From Reticulitermes speratus (lineage: Eukaryota > Arthropoda > Insecta > Blattodea > Rhinotermitidae): a DNA stretch of 64,000 nt. The position numbers and the translations under genes are program-made. Shown here piece after piece: positions 35,701 to 48,225 of the stretch (positions are counted from its first letter, which is position 1; each line of letters opens with the position of its first letter). Under the pieces are notes generated by a model, which saw only the letters and a program-made list of their open reading frames with translations, did not search any database and was not told where the DNA came from. The stretch covers positions 2,252,558 to 2,316,557 of the forward strand of contig JAJKFL010000237.1 in NCBI GenBank assembly GCA_021186555.1, given 5' to 3'.

Positions 35701-36712
35701 TAGTGATGCAGCTGTGCTTAGTGATGCAGCTGTGCTTAGTGATGCAGCTGTGCTTAGTGATGCAGCTGTGCTTAGTGATGCAGCTGTGCTTAGTGATGCA
35801 GCTGTGCTTAGTGATGCAGATTGTTTAGTGATGCAGCTGTGCTTAGTGATGCAGCTGTGCTTAGTGATGCAGATGTGCTTAGTGATGCAGCTGTGCTTAG
35901 TGTGCAGCTGTGCTTAGTGATGCAGCTGTGCTTAGTGATGCAGCTGTGCTTAGTGATAGCAGCGTGCTATAGTGGTGACAGCAGTGCTTAGTGATGCAGC
36001 TGCTTAGTGATGCAGCTGTGCTTAGTGATGCAGCTGTGCTTAGTGATCAGCTTGTTTAGTGTGACAGCTGTGCTTAGTAGATGCAGCAGTGCTTAGTGAT
36101 GCAGCTGTGCTTAGTGATGCAGCTGTGCTTAGTGATGCAGCTGTGCTTAGTGGTGACAGCTGTGCTTAGTGATGCAGTAGTGCTTAGTGATGCAGCTGTG
36201 CTTAGTGGTGACAGCTGTGCTTAGTGATGCAGCAGTGCTTAGTGATGCAGCTGTGCTTAGTGGTGACAACTGTGCTTAGTGATGCAGCAGTGCTTAGTGA
36301 TGCAGCAGTGCTTAGTGATGCAGCTGTGCTTAGTGATGCAGCTGTGCTTAGTGATGCAGCTGTGCTTAGTGATGCAGCTGTGTTTAGTGGTGCAGCTGTG
36401 CTTATGATGCAGCAGTGCTTAGTGATGCAGCTGTGCTTAGTGATGCAGCTGTGCTTAGTGATGCAGCTGTGCTTAGTGGTGACAGCTGTGCTTAGTGATG
36501 CAGTAGTGCTTAGTGATGCAGCTGTGCTTAGTGGTGACAGCTGTGCTTAGTGATGCAGCAGTGCTTAGTGATGCAGCTGTGCTTAGTGGTGACAACTGTG
36601 CTTAGTGATGCAGCAGTGCTTAGTGATGCAGCAGTGCATTAGTGATGCAGCGTGGCTTAGTGATGCAGCTGTGCTTAGTGATGCAGCTGTGCTTAGTGAT
36701 GCAGCTTGCTCT
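32746..36712. repeat. 18-bp minisatellite, about 220 copies
   Basis: The unit is GATGCAGCTGTGCTTAGT, with a GCAGCAGTG variant and GGTGACAG substitutions. Since 18 is divisible by three, plus-strand frames stay open (a 404-residue AVLSDA repeat from 32727, and a QLCLVM repeat in another frame). Copies are uniform to about 33680; from there to about 36080 single-base losses are dense and break all frames. The hexapeptide repeats are array by-products. Confidence 0.97.
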
Positions 36713-37205
36713 GTAAGCACTGTGCTTGTGATCCTAAGCGTCTACCGTGCTTTTGTGAACACAAAGCCGTTCGGGCCACGGTGGAAAAACTTTTCATCGC
36801 CCACTCCCCTACCACCAAGAGCGGCCCAACTAAAATACGTTCCCACCCCCCCCCCCCCCCCCCCGAATCGTATCAAGGGCGGCCCGGGTAAAGATCTTTA
36901 CACTAAATCGGAAAGACTGAATCAGTTGCAGAGTGACTTGGGCTTTGTCTGAAAGGGTAAATTTGTACAGTCGACAGATAACGATAGTACAGATATAGAC
37001 AAAAACATATGCAAACATTTGGTGTGGCTGTGTCGGGGACACGGCCGTGTGTTTTACGTGAATACGTGTACGTTAACGGGTAATATTTTGTTTGAGCGTA
37101 TTATATGTATGTCATAATCATTGCTTAACAGTAAGAAGTCCTTCGTATCTGCATGTTTTATTTATGATGGCAACATGTTCCTTTCGTCGGCCACACAACC
37201 GATGT
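36713..37205. other. Spacer with 19-base C tract
   Basis: The C run spans 36846-36864, so the minus strand could form a G-quadruplex. Flanking frames encode poly-Pro/Gly only because of this tract. Nothing else recognised. Confidence 0.5.
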
Positions 37206-37454
37206 CTATACAGCCCGGCTTGATACACAAGCGATTACATCATCGACTTGCATAGGCCCGGCCGCCCCAGCGTCAGATGTACTTGCGCCGTCGTTGATCC
37301 GCTCGGACGCCTTCATTGTTTTACGTTCCCGGCACCGCTTCACTGTATCATATGGTGTTTTATGGGTATCACTGGATTGCTCTTGAGAAGCCCTTTCCAA
37401 CCGTATACGATTTGTATATTTTGATTTGGCTTTTTGACGAGTATAGGCCGACAT
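37206..37454 (-). CDS. Hypothetical 82-aa basic protein
   Basis: A minus-strand ATG frame, intact to its stop. The N-terminal two thirds are Lys/Arg-rich (RQKAKSKYTNRIRLERASQ, then TVKRCRERKTMKASER) and the C-terminus is Ala/Ser-rich with MQVDD. The basic part faintly recalls the RxYRxRKK segments at the N-termini of some insect transposon proteins, but I do not recognise a family. A CpG-rich patch (37640-37690) lies upstream on the same strand and could be its promoter region. It may be a first exon or a degraded element. Confidence 0.3.
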   Translation of the reverse strand: MSAYTRQKAKSKYTNRIRLERASQEQSSDTHKTPYDTVKRCRERKTMKASERINDGASTSDAGAAGPMQVDDVIACVSSRAV

Positions 37455-37975
37455 TGTATTCAGTTTTCTAAATTTTTAACTTTAACACCATATATATTCA
37501 CCATAAGTATTCCACACTCATGTTTTGTGTACGCAATAGATAAATATTGAGGAGAGCTGTAAATTGAAACTGAAACGAGCGTCGTAGCTTCTCCGAGTCA
37601 AAATGTATACTAAACCGAAAGTATGTGACGCGACGAAACGACCTGAAAATGGCGGCGCCTCCCCCTCCGCCGCGCGCGAGGCGTCACAGTCCCCACTCAA
37701 CGTTATGAATTCTTTGATCCTTTAACTATCGAGTGGTGTAATTACATTTTGGATGTAGACGATAGACATGTAGCTGCAGTGCCAAACTGTATCCCCCAAT
37801 TTTGTTATCATCAGTTTTCTGAATTGGCTCCCACTACGGAAGCAAATTTACAGACGTATTGACGTCAAAATAGTCGGGCCCCGGGCCCCCTTCTGGACAA
37901 CCAGGCCCCGGTGTCTCCCCCCTCCTGCACCCCCGTCGGCACTGTGTGAACATCCGTGACTGCACAACCATGACA
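37455..37975. other. Spacer with CpG-rich patch
   Basis: A GC-rich patch at 37640-37690 (GGCGGCGCCTCC, CCGCCGCGCGCGAGG) stands out in otherwise AT-moderate DNA. No gene recognised. Confidence 0.4.
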
Positions 37976-38520
37976 CGTACGGTCCCGCTAATGACAACGG
38001 TCGCCATGCCACACGCGCACATGACAGTTACGTACGGTCGCGCTAATGACAACAGTCGTGATGCCACACGCGCACATGGCAGTTACGTACGGTCGCGCTA
38101 ATGACAACGGTCGCGATGCCACACGCGCACATGACAGTTACGTACGGTCGCGCTAATGACAACAGTCGTGATGCCACACGCGCACATGGCAGTTACGTAC
38201 GGTCGCGCTAATGACAACGGTCGCGATGCCACACGCGCACATGACAGTTACGTACGGTCGCGCTAATGACAACGGTCGCGATGCCACACGCGCACATGAC
38301 AGTTACGTACGGTCGCGCTAATGACAACGGTCGCGATGCCACACGCGCACATGACAGTTACGTACGGTCGCGCTAATGACAACGGTCGTGATGCCACACG
38401 CGCACATGGCAGTTACGTACGGTCGCGCTAATGACAACGGTCGCGATGCCACACGCACACATGACGGTTATGTACGGTCGCGCTAATGACAACGGTCGCG
38501 ACGCCACACGCGCCGCTCCA
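37976..38520. repeat. 55-bp tandem repeat, about 10 copies
   Basis: The unit contains GTCGCGATGCCACACGCGCA and TACGTACGGTCGCGCTAATG. Variants alternate GTCGCG/GTCGTG and ATGACAG/ATGGCAG. It is CpG-rich, unlike the other arrays. Confidence 0.95.
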
Positions 38521-38599
38521 CCACGTTCCTCTCCCAGACGCCAGCAGCCAAACAAACTTTGCTGCAGCGCACCGTCCACTGGCTCAGACCGCAACACTA

Positions 38600-39115
38600 A
38601 CACTGGCTACGGCAGACCGAGGGACACCGGAAGTCGCGCGTACACCTGAACTGGAGGAGCGTGGCGTAGAACATGTTGCTGGAGACACAGGTACCAGCTG
38701 GAGACGCTTGGTGACTGCGGTCCGTGTTTGTCACATGACCGTGTGGAGGGTATTTCATGAACAGCTGCTGTACCCTTACAATATACAGCGTATGCAGGAC
38801 TTTGACTGCTCATTGCACACTACGAGAGAATTTATGGCGATTGTTTGTTCAGGAAAGAGCTGATCAATTGACTGTCTTATCTGTGCTCTTCACTGATGAG
38901 GCAACGTTTGGTACAGCTGGCGTCAAAAATGCCCACAACCAGCAACAGTAGGCAGAGTTAAATCCACGTGGTACAACCCATGCTAGACACCAGCAGCAGT
39001 TTATGACGTGTGTGTGCTGGCAGGTCCACAAGCTTTGCACAACGTCTTACAGGAAATATCTACAGGGAGTTCCTCGTAATCGCACTGATAGACACTCCTC
39101 AGTGGAGATAAACAG
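38600..39115 (+). pseudogene. Tc1/mariner-like (IS630-type) transposase fossil
   Basis: One frame gives RTPELEERGVEHV and then MTVWRVFHEQLLYPYNIQRM, matching the N-terminal helix-turn-helix part of a transposase family common in insects. After a frameshift near 38830 another frame gives LSVLFTDEATFG and KNAHNQ, the region of the first catalytic Asp, and then RHQQQF. The second and third acidic residues and the C-terminus are not found. At least one frameshift and one stop break it. Inverted terminal repeats were not located, and the 55-bp array abuts its 5' side. Confidence 0.7.
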
Positions 39116-39604
39116 TTTAGACGGACATGTTTACTTGTTAAATGCAACTTACACACTTCAGATATGCTATCATTATAAATAAATATCAGACTGTCACGTG
39201 ACTCAGTTTATCCTGCACTGTCTTATCACAAATATTCAAGTACTACAGCGCCACAACGACGTCTTATGTAAGCTTTGGCACTGAACAGTATCAACGTACA
39301 AATCGCTCATGACATTGCCTGCTATTACGAAGTTCAAACATTTGTAATGTTCACAAAAGCCAATCACTGGACCTTATTCCGAGCCAGCTGAGTCCAGTAC
39401 ACACGCCATATCTGTCATATAAAGACTTTAATATTATCCTCCTAAATATGTCTGAATTTTTCCCTTTCAGATTTCCTATGAAAAATGTGTCACACCGTGT
39501 GGATATGTCTCAATTCTCTCCTACATACTTGGTGACGTCACACGGTTTTGGCGCCATAAAATAGAGAACTTTATTGTAGCAATGTTTTGTATACAGATGA
39601 GCCA
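39116..39604. other. Spacer with promoter-like site cluster
   Basis: No gene. Near the right edge TGACGTCA (39533-39540), TTTTGGCGCC (39546-39555) and CATAAAATA (from 39555) follow closely, reminiscent of CRE, E2F and TATA elements. No reading frame follows; the 90-bp array does. Confidence 0.3.
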
Positions 39605-40953
39605 AAGTCACTGTGCACTGAGCAACAAGGTGCTGCACTGTGCTGACAGTGTGAAGTCACACACATGTAACACTTTAGGTGACACACGTGACCTCAGTCA
39701 CTGTGCAATGAGCAACAAGGTGCTGCACTGTGCTGACAGTGTGAAGTAACACATGTAACACTTTAGGTGACACATGTGACCTCAGTCACTGTGCAATAAG
39801 CAACAAGGTGCTGCACTGTGCTGACAGTGTGAAGTAACACCATGTAACACTTTAGGTGACACACGTGACCTCAGTCACTGTGCAATGAGCAACAAGGTGC
39901 TGCACTGTGCTGACAGTGTGAAGTAACACATGTAACACTTTAGGTGACACACGTGACCTCAGTCACTGTGCAATGAGCAACAAGGTGCTGCACTGTGCTG
40001 ACAGTAAGAAGTCACACACATGTAACACTTTAGGTGACACACGTGACCTCAGTCACTGTGCAATGAGCAACAAGGTGCTGCACTGTGCTGACAGTGTGAA
40101 GTAACACACATGTAACACTTTAGGTGACACACGTGACCTTAGTCACTGTGCAATGAGCAACATGGTGCTGCACTGTGCTGACAGTATGATGTAACACACA
40201 TGTAACACTTTAGGTGACACACGTGACCTCAGTCACTGTGCACTGAGCAACAAGGTGCTGCACTGTGCTGACAGTGTGAAGTCACACACATGTAACACTT
40301 TAGGTGACACACGTGACCTCAGTCACTGTGCACTGAGCAACATGTTGCTGCAATGTGCTGACAGTGTGAAGTCACACACATGAAACACTTTAGGTGACAC
40401 ACGTGACCTCAGTCACTGTGCACTGAGCAACAAGGTGCTGCACTGTGCTGACTGTGAAGTCACACACATGTAACACTTTAGGTGACACACGTGACCTCAG
40501 TCACTGTGCACTGAGCAACAAGTTGCTGCACTGTGCTGACAGTGTGAAGTCACACATATGAAACACTGTAGGTGACACACGTGACCTCAGTCACTGTTCA
40601 CTGAGCAACAAGGTGCTGCACTGTGCTGACAGTGTGAAGTAACACACATGTAACACTTTAGGTGACACACGTGACCTCAGTCACTGTGCACTGAGCAACA
40701 AGTTGCTGCAATGTGCTGACAGTGTGAAGTCACACACATGTAACACTTTAGGTGACACACGTGACCTCAGTCACTGTGCACTGAGCAACAAGTTGCTGCA
40801 ATGTGCTGACAGTGTGAAGTCACACACATGTAACACTTTAGGTGACACACGTGACCTCAGTCACTGTGCACTGAGCAACAAGGTGCTGCACTGTGCTGAC
40901 AGTGTGAAGTCACACACATGAAACACTTTAGGTGACACACGTGACCTCAGTCA
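39605..40953. repeat. 90-bp tandem repeat, about 15 copies
   Basis: The unit begins CACTGTGCACTGAGCAACAA and contains TTTAGGTGACACACGTGACC. Variants include CAATGAG/CACTGAG and AAGTAACA/AAGTCACA. Being divisible by three, it opens short plus-strand frames (LLQCADSVKSHTCNTLGDT), which are not considered coding. Confidence 0.97.
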
Positions 40954-41385
40954 CAAAATCACAAACCCCACAAACTCCACTCTCTGCCCGTTGTGCTGTA
41001 CATTCATTCACTGACACTTCCACTCTAATTCAAATCGTACTTCCGACAATTGAGCAGTCACTTTTCTCTCACCCTGTACCTCAGACACATACCACCCCAA
41101 CACACGTCTATCTTTCCAAGGACCATAACCACCACTTTAGGTCCCTAGACTATGTAGCGATAGTCTCACTACAGCTTCACAAATTCGCGTGTCCGCCATG
41201 TTGTTATTATGATTGTAGGGAACTGAAACTTACGATGTTCAGATGAGCTTCAAACGCAAGACGTTCACATATCGTGACAGTCGGTCAGCTGGTTCAACAG
41301 ACGTAGCGAAGGAACACAGACAACACGGCAATATAACGAGCATAGTGAGTGGCTTTATGGGAAGGAAACATTTGTAAATGCTAAA
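40954..41385. other. Spacer without recognised gene
   Basis: A segment near 41168-41195 resembles the reverse complement of one near 44285-44312, on the other side of the next array. Nothing else recognised. Confidence 0.4.
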
Positions 41386-44188
41386 TTGTAACACTGCTAT
41401 AGTGCTACTGTGTACTTGTGTGTCTGTCTGTAGCATTTAAACTTGTAACACTGCTATAGTGCTACTGTGTACTTGTGTGTCTGTCTGTAGCATTTAAACT
41501 TGTAACACTGCTATAGTGCTACTGTGTACTTGTGTGTCTGTCTGTAGCATTTAAACTTGTAACACTGCTATAGTGCTACTGTGTACTTGTGTGTCTGTCT
41601 GTAGCATTTAAACTTGTAACACTGCTATAGTGCTACTGTGTACTTGTGTGTATGTCTGTAGCATTTAAACTTGTAACACTGCTGTAGTGCTACTGTGTAC
41701 TTGTGTGTCTGTCTGTAGCATTTAAACTTGTAACACTGCTATAGTGCTACTGTGTATTTGTGTGTCTGTCTGTAGCATTTAAACTTGTAACACTGCTATA
41801 GTGCTACTGTGTATTTGTGTGTCTGTCTGTAGCATTTAAACTTGTAACACTGCTGTAGTGCTACTGTGTACTTGTGTGTCTGTCTGTAGCATTTAAACTT
41901 GTAACACTGCTATAGTGCTACTGTGTACTTGTATGTCTGTCTGTAGCATTTAAACTTGTAACACTGCTGTAGTGCTAATGTGTACTTGTATGTCTGTCTG
42001 TAGCATTTAAACTTGTAACACTGCTGTAGTGCTACTGTGTACATGTGTGTCTGTCTGTAGCATTTAAACTTGTAACACTGCTATAGTGCTACTGTGTACT
42101 TGTGTGTGTGTCTGTAGCATTTAAACTTGTAACACTGCTGCAGTGCTACTGTGTACTTGTGTGTCTGTCTGTAGCATTTAAACTTGTAACACTGCTATAG
42201 TGCTACTGTGTAATTGTGTGTCTGTCTGTAGCATTTAAACTTGTAACACTGCTGTAGTGCTACTGTGTACTTGTGTGACTGTTTGTAGCATTTAAACTTG
42301 TAACACTGCTGTAGTGCTACTGTGTACTTGTGTGTCTGTTTGTAGCATTTAAACTTGTAACACTGCTGTAGTGCTACTGTGTACTTGTGTCTGTCTGTCT
42401 GTCTGTCTGTAGCATTTAAACTTGTAACACTGCTGTAGTGCTACTGTGTACTTGTGTGTCTGTCTGTAGCATTTAAACTTGTAACACTGCTGTAGTGCTA
42501 CTGTGTACTTGTGTGTCTGTCTGTAGCATTTAAACTTGTAACACTGCTGTAGTGCTACTGTGTACTTCTGTGTCTGTCTGTAGCATTTAAACTTGTAACA
42601 CTGCTGTAGTGCTACTGTGTACTTGTGTGTCTGTCTGTCTGTCAGTAGCATTTAAACTTGTAACACTGCTATAGTGCTACTGTGTACTTGTGTCTGTCTG
42701 TCTGTCTGTCTGTAGCATTTAAACTTGTAACACTGCTATAGTGCTACTGTGTACTTGTGTCTGTCTGTCTGTCTGTCTGTAGCATTTAAACTTGTAACAC
42801 TGCTGTAGTGCTACTGTGTACTTGTGTGTCTGTCTGTAGCATTTAAACTTGTAACACTGCTGTAGTGCTACTGTGTACTTGTGTGTCTGTCTGTAGCATT
42901 TAAACTTGTAACACTGCTGTAGTACTACTGTGTACTTGTGTGTCTGTCTGTAGCATTTAAACTTGTAACACTGCTGTAGTGCTACTGTGTACTTGTGTGT
43001 CTGCCTGTAGCATTTAAACTTGTAACACTGCTGTAGTGCTGCTGTGTACTTGTGTGTCTGTCTGTAGCATTTAATCTTGTAACACTGCTGTAGTGCTACT
43101 GTGTACTTGTGTCTGTCTGTCTGTCTTTAGCATTTAAACTTGTAACACTGCTGTAGTGCTACTGTGTATTTGTGTGTCTGTCTGTAGCATTTAAACTTGT
43201 AACACTGCTGTAGTGCTACTGTGTACTTGTGTCTGTCTGTCTGTAGCATTTAAACTTGTAACACTGCTGTAGTGCTACTGTGTACTTGTGTGTCTGTTTG
43301 TAGCATTTAAACTTGTAACACTGCTATAGTGCTACTGTGTACTTGTGTCTGTCTGTCTGTCTGTAGCATTTAACCTTGTAACACTGCTATAGTGCTACTG
43401 TGTACTTGTGTGTCTGTCTGTAGCATTTATACTTGTAACACTGCTATAGTGCTACTGTGTACTTGTGTCTGTCTGTCTGTCTGTAGCATTTAACCTTGTA
43501 ACACTGCTATAGTGCTACTGTGTACTTGTGTGTCTGTCTGTAGCATTTAAACTTGTAACACTGCTATAGTGCTACTGTGTACTTGTGTGTCTGTCTGTAG
43601 CATTTAACCTTGTAACACTGCTGTAGTGCTACTGTGTACTTGTGTGTCTGGTTGTAGCATTTAAACTTGTAACACTGCTGCAGTGCTACTGTGTACTTGT
43701 ATGTGTCTGTAGCATTTAAACTTGTAACACTGCTATAGTGCTACTGTGTACTTGTGTCTGTCTGTCTGTCTGTCTGTAGCATTTAACCTTGTTACACTGC
43801 TATAGTGCTACTGTGTACTTGTGTGTCTGTCTGTAGCATTTAAACTTGTAACACTGCTATAGTGCTACTGTGTACTTGTGTGTCTGTCTGTAGCATTTAA
43901 ACTTGTAACACTGCTACAGTGCTACTGTGTACTTGTGTGTCTGTCTGTAGCATTTAAACTTGTAACACTGCTATAGTGCTACTGTGTACTTGTGTGTCTG
44001 TCTGTAGCATTTAAACTTGTAACACTGCTATAGTGTACTGTGTACTTGTGTGTCTGTCTGTAGCATTTTAACTTGTAACACTGTATAGTGCTACTGTGTA
44101 CTTGTGTGTCTGTCTGTAGCATTTAAACTTGTAACACTGCTATAGTGCTACTGTGTACTTGTGTCTGTCTCTGTAGCATTTAAACTTC
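41386..44188. repeat. 57-bp minisatellite with embedded (CTGT)n, about 49 copies
   Basis: The unit begins CTTGTAACACTGCTATAGTG and ends TAGCATTTAAA. Inside it a CTGT run varies from one to six copies. CTATAG units dominate the left, CTGTAG units the middle, and both mix on the right. A small indel patch lies at 44030-44100. Confidence 0.97.
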
Positions 44189-44852
44189 TTTATCATGTGA
44201 CCTGCTGTTACCAATCCCGGTGTGAACATTATGATGACCTTGGAGGGCACACCGACCCTTGCGCTTAATTTCCTCCACTCAGCAATAACAACATGGAGGG
44301 CACGCGAACTTTGAGGTGTGAGCCATACTTACATGCACATACTGACTTCTATACACGGTAGTAGATCGTGGAGAAATTGTTAAGGTGCTATACTTACTGA
44401 ATAAGAAATAGCAAGATGCGGCGAGTACAAATATTTGGTTAAGTTTCTGTTTGTGGTAATAATGGACCATCCGACATAGCCATGTGAAATTTGAAACGGA
44501 CGTCAATCATATACATGGCTACACGTACTTTGCAAAATATTGTTTCTTAAATAATATAAATATGCGATTTTGCGAATCTGTGAGGTTACAGCCGAGAAAT
44601 TTACTGCTAACAAACACTGTTCTTAAGCAAATAATTCACTAAGTATAAATATATCTTTGTAACGTCCACTTGTGTCGTAACGCTGTCAAATTGCGACACT
44701 GCGCTTTCAGCAAATAGCGTGAATTTGAACGATCTAATCTGTGGATATGATTCACTATATATATGATTACATGCTGGCATATAGTGACAAGCAACCGGCT
44801 GCAGTCCCCTGCAGAAAACATCAGCTGGACAGTTGAACACGTATCAGCAGCT
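44189..44852. other. Spacer without recognised gene
   Basis: Contains the inverted partner (about 44285-44312) of the 41168-41195 segment. Minus-strand short frames show no domain. Confidence 0.4.
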
Positions 44853-47800
44853 TCTGTGTAATTGCTGTAAGTACAGTTAAGTTGCAGACTGTGCAGTGTG
44901 TATTTGTACAGTAAATGTGCTGTGTGACTGGCACTGTGTCTGTGTGTAATTGCTGTAAGTACAGTTAAGTTGCAGACTGTACAGTGTGTATTTGTACAGT
45001 AAATGTGCTGCGTGACTGGCACTGTGTCTGTGTGTAATTGCTGTAAGTACAGTTAAGTTGCAGACTGTGCAGTGTATATTTGTACAGTAAATGTGCTGCG
45101 TGACTGGACACTGTGTCTGTGTGTAATTGCTGTAAGTACAGTTAAGTTGCAGACTGTGCAGTGTGTATTGTACAGTAAATTGCTGTGACTGGCACTGTGT
45201 CTGTGTGTAATTGCTGTAAGTACAGTTAAGTTGCAGACTGTGCTGTGTATTTGTACAGTAAATGTGCTGCGTGACTGGCACTGTGTCTGTGTGTAATTGC
45301 TGTAAGTACAGTTAAGTTGCAGACTGTGCAGTGTATATTTGTACAGTAAATGTGCTGCGTGACTGGCACTGTGTCTGTGTGTAATTGCTGTAAGTACAGT
45401 TAAGTTGCAGACTGTGCAGTGTGTATTTGTACAGTAAATGTGCTGCGTGACTGGCACTAGTGTCTGTGTTAATTGCTGTAAGTACAGTTAAGTTGCAGAC
45501 TGTGCAGTGTGTATTTGTACAGTAAATGTGCTGTGTGACTGGCACTGTGTCTGTTGTAATTGCTGTAAGTACAGTTAAGTTGCAGACTGTGCAGTGTGTA
45601 TTTGTACAGTAAATGTGCTGTGTGACTGGCACTGTGTCTGTGTGTAATTGCTGTAAGTACAGTTAAGTTGCAGACTGTGCAGTGTGTATTTGTACAGTAA
45701 ATGTGCTGCGTGACTGGCACTGTGTCTGTGTGTAATTGCTGTAAGTACAGTTAAGTTGCAGACTGTGCAGTGTGTATTTGTACAGTAAATGTGCTGTGTG
45801 ACTGGCACTGTGTCTGTGTGTAATTGCTGTAAGTACAGTTAAGTTGCAGACTGTGCAGTGTGTATTTGTACAGTAAATGTGCTGCGTGACTGGCACTGTG
45901 TCTGTGTGTAATTGCTGTAAGTACAGTTAAGTTGCAGACTGTGCAGTGTGTATTTGTACAGTAAATGTGCTGCGTGACTGGCACTGTGTCTTGTGTAATT
46001 GCTGTAAGTACAGTTAAGTTGCAGACTGTGCAGTGTGTATTTGTACAGTAAATGTGCTGCGTGACTGGCACTGTGTCTGTGTGTAATTGCTGTAAGTACA
46101 GTTAAGTTGCAGACTGTGCAGTGTGTATTTGTACAGTAAATGTGCTGGTGACTGGCACTGTGTCTGTGTGTAATTGCTGTAAGTACAGTTAAGTTGCAGA
46201 CTGTGCAGTGTGTATTTGTACAGTAAATGTGCTGTGTGACTGGCACTGTGTCTGTGTGTAATTGCTGTAAGTACAGTTAAGTTGCAGACTGTGCAGTGTG
46301 TATTTGTACAGTAAATGTGCTGTGTGACTGGCACTGTGTCTGTGTGTAATTGCTGTAAGTACAGTTAAGTTGCAGACTGTGCAGTGTGTATTTGTACAGT
46401 AAATGTGCTGCGTGACTGGCACTGTGTCTGTGTGTAATTGCTGTAAGTACAGTTAAGTTGCAGACTGTGCAGTGTGTATTTGTACAGTAAATGTGCTGCG
46501 TGACTGGCACTGTGTCTGTGTGTAATTGCTGTAAGTACAGTTAAGTTGCAGACTGTGCAGTATGTATTTGTACAGTAAATGTGCTGTGTGACTGGCACTG
46601 TGTCTGTGTGTAATTGCTGTAAGTACAGTTAAGTTGCAGACTGTGCAGTGTGTATTTGTACAGTAAATGTGCTGCGTGATGGCACTGTGTCTGTGTGTAA
46701 TTGCTGTAAGTACAGTTAAGTTGCAGACTGTGCAGTGTGTATTTGTACAGTAAATGTGCTGCGTAATTGGCACTGTGTCTGTGTGTAATTGCTGTAAGTA
46801 CAGTTAAGTTGCAGACTGTGCAGTGTGTATTTGTACAGTAAATGTGCTGGTGACTGGCACTGTGTCTGTGTGTAATTGCTGTAAGTACAGTTAAGTTGCA
46901 GACTGTGCAGTTGTATTTGTACAGTAAATGTGCTGTGTGACTGGCACTGTGTCTGTGTGTAATGGCTGTAAGTACAGTTAAGTTGCAGACTGTGCAGTGT
47001 GTATTTGTACAGTAAATGTGCTGTGTGACTGGCACTGTGTCTGTGTGTAATTGCTGTAAGTACAGTTAAGTTGCAGACTGTGCAGTGTGTATTTGTACAG
47101 TAAATGTGCTGTGTGACTGGCACTGTGTCTGTGTGTAATTGCTGTAAGTACAGTTAAGTTGCAGACTGTGCAGTGTGTATTTGTACAGTAAATGTGCTGC
47201 GTGACTGGCACTGTGTCTGTGTGTAATTGCTGTAAGTACAGTTAAGTTGCAGACTGTGCAGTGTGTATTTGTACAGTAAATGTGCTGCGTGACTGGCACT
47301 GTGTCTGTGTGTAATTGCTGTAAGTACAGTTAAGTTGCAGACTGTGCAGTGTGTATTTGTACAGTAAATGTGCTGCGTGACTGGCACTGTGTCTGTGTGT
47401 AATTGCTGTAAGTACAGTTAAGTTGCAGACTGTGCAGTGTGTATTTGTACAGTAAATGTGCTGCGTGACTGGCACTGTGTCTGTGTGTAATTGCTGTAAG
47501 TACAGTTAAGTTGCAGACTGTGCAGTATGTATTTGTACAGTAAATGTGCTGCGTGACTGGCACTGTGTCTGTGTGTAATTGCTGTAAGTACAGTTAAGTT
47601 GCAGACTGTGCAGTGTGTATTTGTACAGTAAATGTGCTGCGTGACTGGCACTGTGTCTGTGTTAATTGCTGTAAGTACAGTTAAGTTGCAGACTGTGCAG
47701 TGTGTATTTGTACAGTAAATGTGCTGTGTGACTGGCACTGTGTCTGTGTGTAATTGCTGTAAGTACAGTTAAGTTGCAGACTGTGCAGTGTGTATTTGTA

Positions 47801-48225
47801 CAGTAAATGTGCTGTGTGACTGGCACTGTGTCTGTGTGTAATTGCTGTAAGTACAGTTAAGTTGCAGACTGTGCAGTGTGTATTTGTACAGTAAATGTGC
47901 TGTGTGACTGGCACTGTGTCTGTGTGTAATTGCTGTAAGTACAGTTAAGTTGCAGACTGTGCAGTGTGTATTTGTACAGTAAATGTGCTGTGTGACTGGC
48001 ACTGTGTCTGTGTGTAATTGCTGTAAGTGCAGTTAAGTTGCAGACTGTGCAGTGTGTATTTGTACAGTAAATGTGCTGCGTGACTGGCACTGTGTCTGTG
48101 TGTAATTGCTGTAAGTACAGTTAAGTTGCAGACTGTGCAGTGTGTATTTGTACAGTAAATGTGCTGTGTGACTGGCACTGTGTCTGTGTGTAATTGCTGT
48201 AAGTACAGTTAAGTTGCAGACTGTG
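44853..48225. repeat. 88-bp minisatellite, about 38 copies
   Basis: The unit contains AATTGCTGTAAGTACAGTTA and GTGTGTATTTGTACAGTAAA. The main variant is GCTGCGTGAC or GCTGTGTGAC. It ends abruptly inside the Penelope-like fragment, whose coding sequence resumes at 48226. Minus-strand frames (HIYCTNTHCTVCNL-type repeats) are array artefacts. Confidence 0.97.

Noticed and set aside
44639..48178. Many overlapping minus-strand frames with HIYCTNTHCTVCNL repeats
   Set aside because: Phase-shifted readings of the 88-bp array.
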